From: Candidatus Omnitrophota bacterium
GTDB taxonomy: Bacteria > Verrucomicrobiota > Verrucomicrobiia > Limisphaerales > UBA1319
Assembly: GCA_023473405.1 (NCBI GenBank)
Contig: JAMCZD010000475.1
Coordinates: forward strand, 1-6,913
DNA: 6,913 nt
Direction of reading: 5' to 3'
Shown: one piece after another, positions 6,475 to 6,913 of the stretch
Numbering within the stretch: the first letter of the stretch is position 1
Layout: each line of letters opens with the position of its first letter
Program-made: the position numbers and the translations under genes
The notes under the pieces: generated by a model
Database searches by the model: none
What the model was told of the DNA's origin: nothing
The model's input: the letters and a program-made list of their open reading frames with translations, nothing else

Positions 6475-6798
6475 TTAAACGTATTCCCAGTCCTTAAGCC
6501 ACTGATAATCGGCCGGCAGCTTCGCCCACGCCTCGGCATTTGCCTGTTGGAGGATATGAGACTCGCGGGCATCCAATTCGCGGCGATCCTGAACGGCGCG
6601 GGCCACATTATCGACCTGGTGGAAGTTGATCATGCCCGGGATGGGCGCGGTTATGGCGGGGTTGCCGAGGATGTATCGGATGGCGAGGCGGGCGCGTTTA
6701 TCGTCTTCCTCGGCATCGGGACTATTCAAGGAACTGTCACCCTTGAAGAGCGAGTTGCTGGCGAAGGGTTTTATGCCAAAGACACCCACGTTATTCTT
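6475..6798 (-). CDS. Aldo/keto reductase, C-terminal fragment cut at the inverted repeat
   Basis: About 107 residues resembling the C-terminal third of an aldo/keto reductase (NADP-dependent TIM-barrel oxidoreductase of carbonyls and sugars). Visible are VGVFGIKPFA with the barrel strand and KPF, then a helix with LAIRYILGNPAITAPIPGM, and FHQVDNVARAV, which correspond to the cofactor-binding end of the family, followed by a short tail ending WEYV. The catalytic Asp, Tyr, Lys and His lie in the missing N-terminal two thirds, so the fragment alone cannot be an enzyme. Reading upstream, the recognisable sequence runs to about 6798; from 6800 the frame enters the inverted copy of the oxidoreductase leader and meets a stop at 6907-6909. 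The GTG at 6789 gives a formal 104-residue frame but is unlikely to be a true start. It is either a real gene broken by a rearrangement or an intact gene truncated by an assembly fault. Confidence 0.8.
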   Translation of the reverse strand, partial: KNNVGVFGIKPFASNSLFKGDSSLNSPDAEEDDKRARLAIRYILGNPAITAPIPGMINFHQVDNVARAVQDRRELDARESHILQQANAEAWAKLPADYQWLKDWEYV

Positions 6799-6799
6799 G

Positions 6800-6913
6800 C
6801 GGACGGGTAATGCGCAGGTGATTTTCCTTCGTTCTTTGCGCCGAATTCGCGGATGCGGACTCCGTGTTGGCCAAAGGAATGAGCTTAGCGAAAACGAGAA
6901 TGCGTTCTATGAA
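6800..6913. repeat. Right arm of the 114-bp perfect inverted repeat, open at the window end
   Basis: The segment is an exact reverse complement of 6227-6340, and position x pairs with 13140 minus x throughout. Read on the plus strand it recreates the oxidoreductase leader, the possible starts (GTG 6864, ATG 6879, 6900 and 6909) and the first bases of the coding region, so a second divergent copy of the gene could begin here. Its length is unknown because identity continues to the last base. It replaces the expected upstream part of the aldo/keto reductase. Confidence 0.97.

Noticed and set aside
6341..6799. Insertion sequence bounded by 114-bp terminal inverted repeats
   Set aside because: The interior encodes only an aldo/keto reductase fragment and a terminator, with no transposase, and the arms are a gene leader rather than typical IS ends.

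Overview
The window looks like a GC-rich bacterial chromosome fragment carrying mostly housekeeping and carbon-metabolism genes. The gene mix suggests a member of the PVC group, most likely Verrucomicrobiota: an MtaB-type methyltransferase outside a methanogen context, a Tat-exported Gfo/Idh/MocA oxidoreductase next to an aldo/keto reductase, and a PTS Enzyme I beside a sugar nucleotidyltransferase. This placement is inferred from gene content only; there is no rRNA or other phylogenetic marker here.

Positions 1-2961 (minus strand) form a likely operon, read right to left: ptsI (Enzyme I of the PTS), then after 8 bases a sugar-1-phosphate nucleotidyltransferase, then after 29 bases the first 120 codons of an MtaB-like methanol/methyl:corrinoid methyltransferase that runs off the left edge. 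Positions 2962-3260 are a 299-base divergent intergenic region with operator-like repeats and a 9-bp inverted repeat, but no convincing gene. Positions 3261-4879 (plus strand) hold a tight pair, shikimate kinase (aroK, GTG start) and epoxyqueuosine reductase (queG), separated by 2 bases. A Gfo/Idh/MocA oxidoreductase with a twin-arginine signal (6231-4882, minus) converges on queG with only 2 bases between the stop codons. Upstream of it lie a promoter candidate, an intrinsic terminator, and the C-terminal third of an aldo/keto reductase (minus, ending at 6475).

The most unusual feature is at the right edge. Bases 6800-6913 are a perfect reverse-complement copy of 6227-6340, that is, the leader and start of the Gfo/Idh gene. 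The repeat runs into the window end and cuts off the aldo/keto reductase at its inner boundary. The simplest explanation is a fold-back chimera at a contig end (amplification or assembly artefact). The alternatives are a real inverted duplication or a 459-bp invertible segment. Read mapping would decide.

Functionally, ptsI could link phosphoenolpyruvate status to the rest of its operon. aroK and queG serve aromatic amino acid synthesis and tRNA queuosine modification. QueG and the corrinoid partner expected for MtaB both depend on cobalamin. I found no CRISPR array, tRNA, rRNA, transposase or recognisable defence system.
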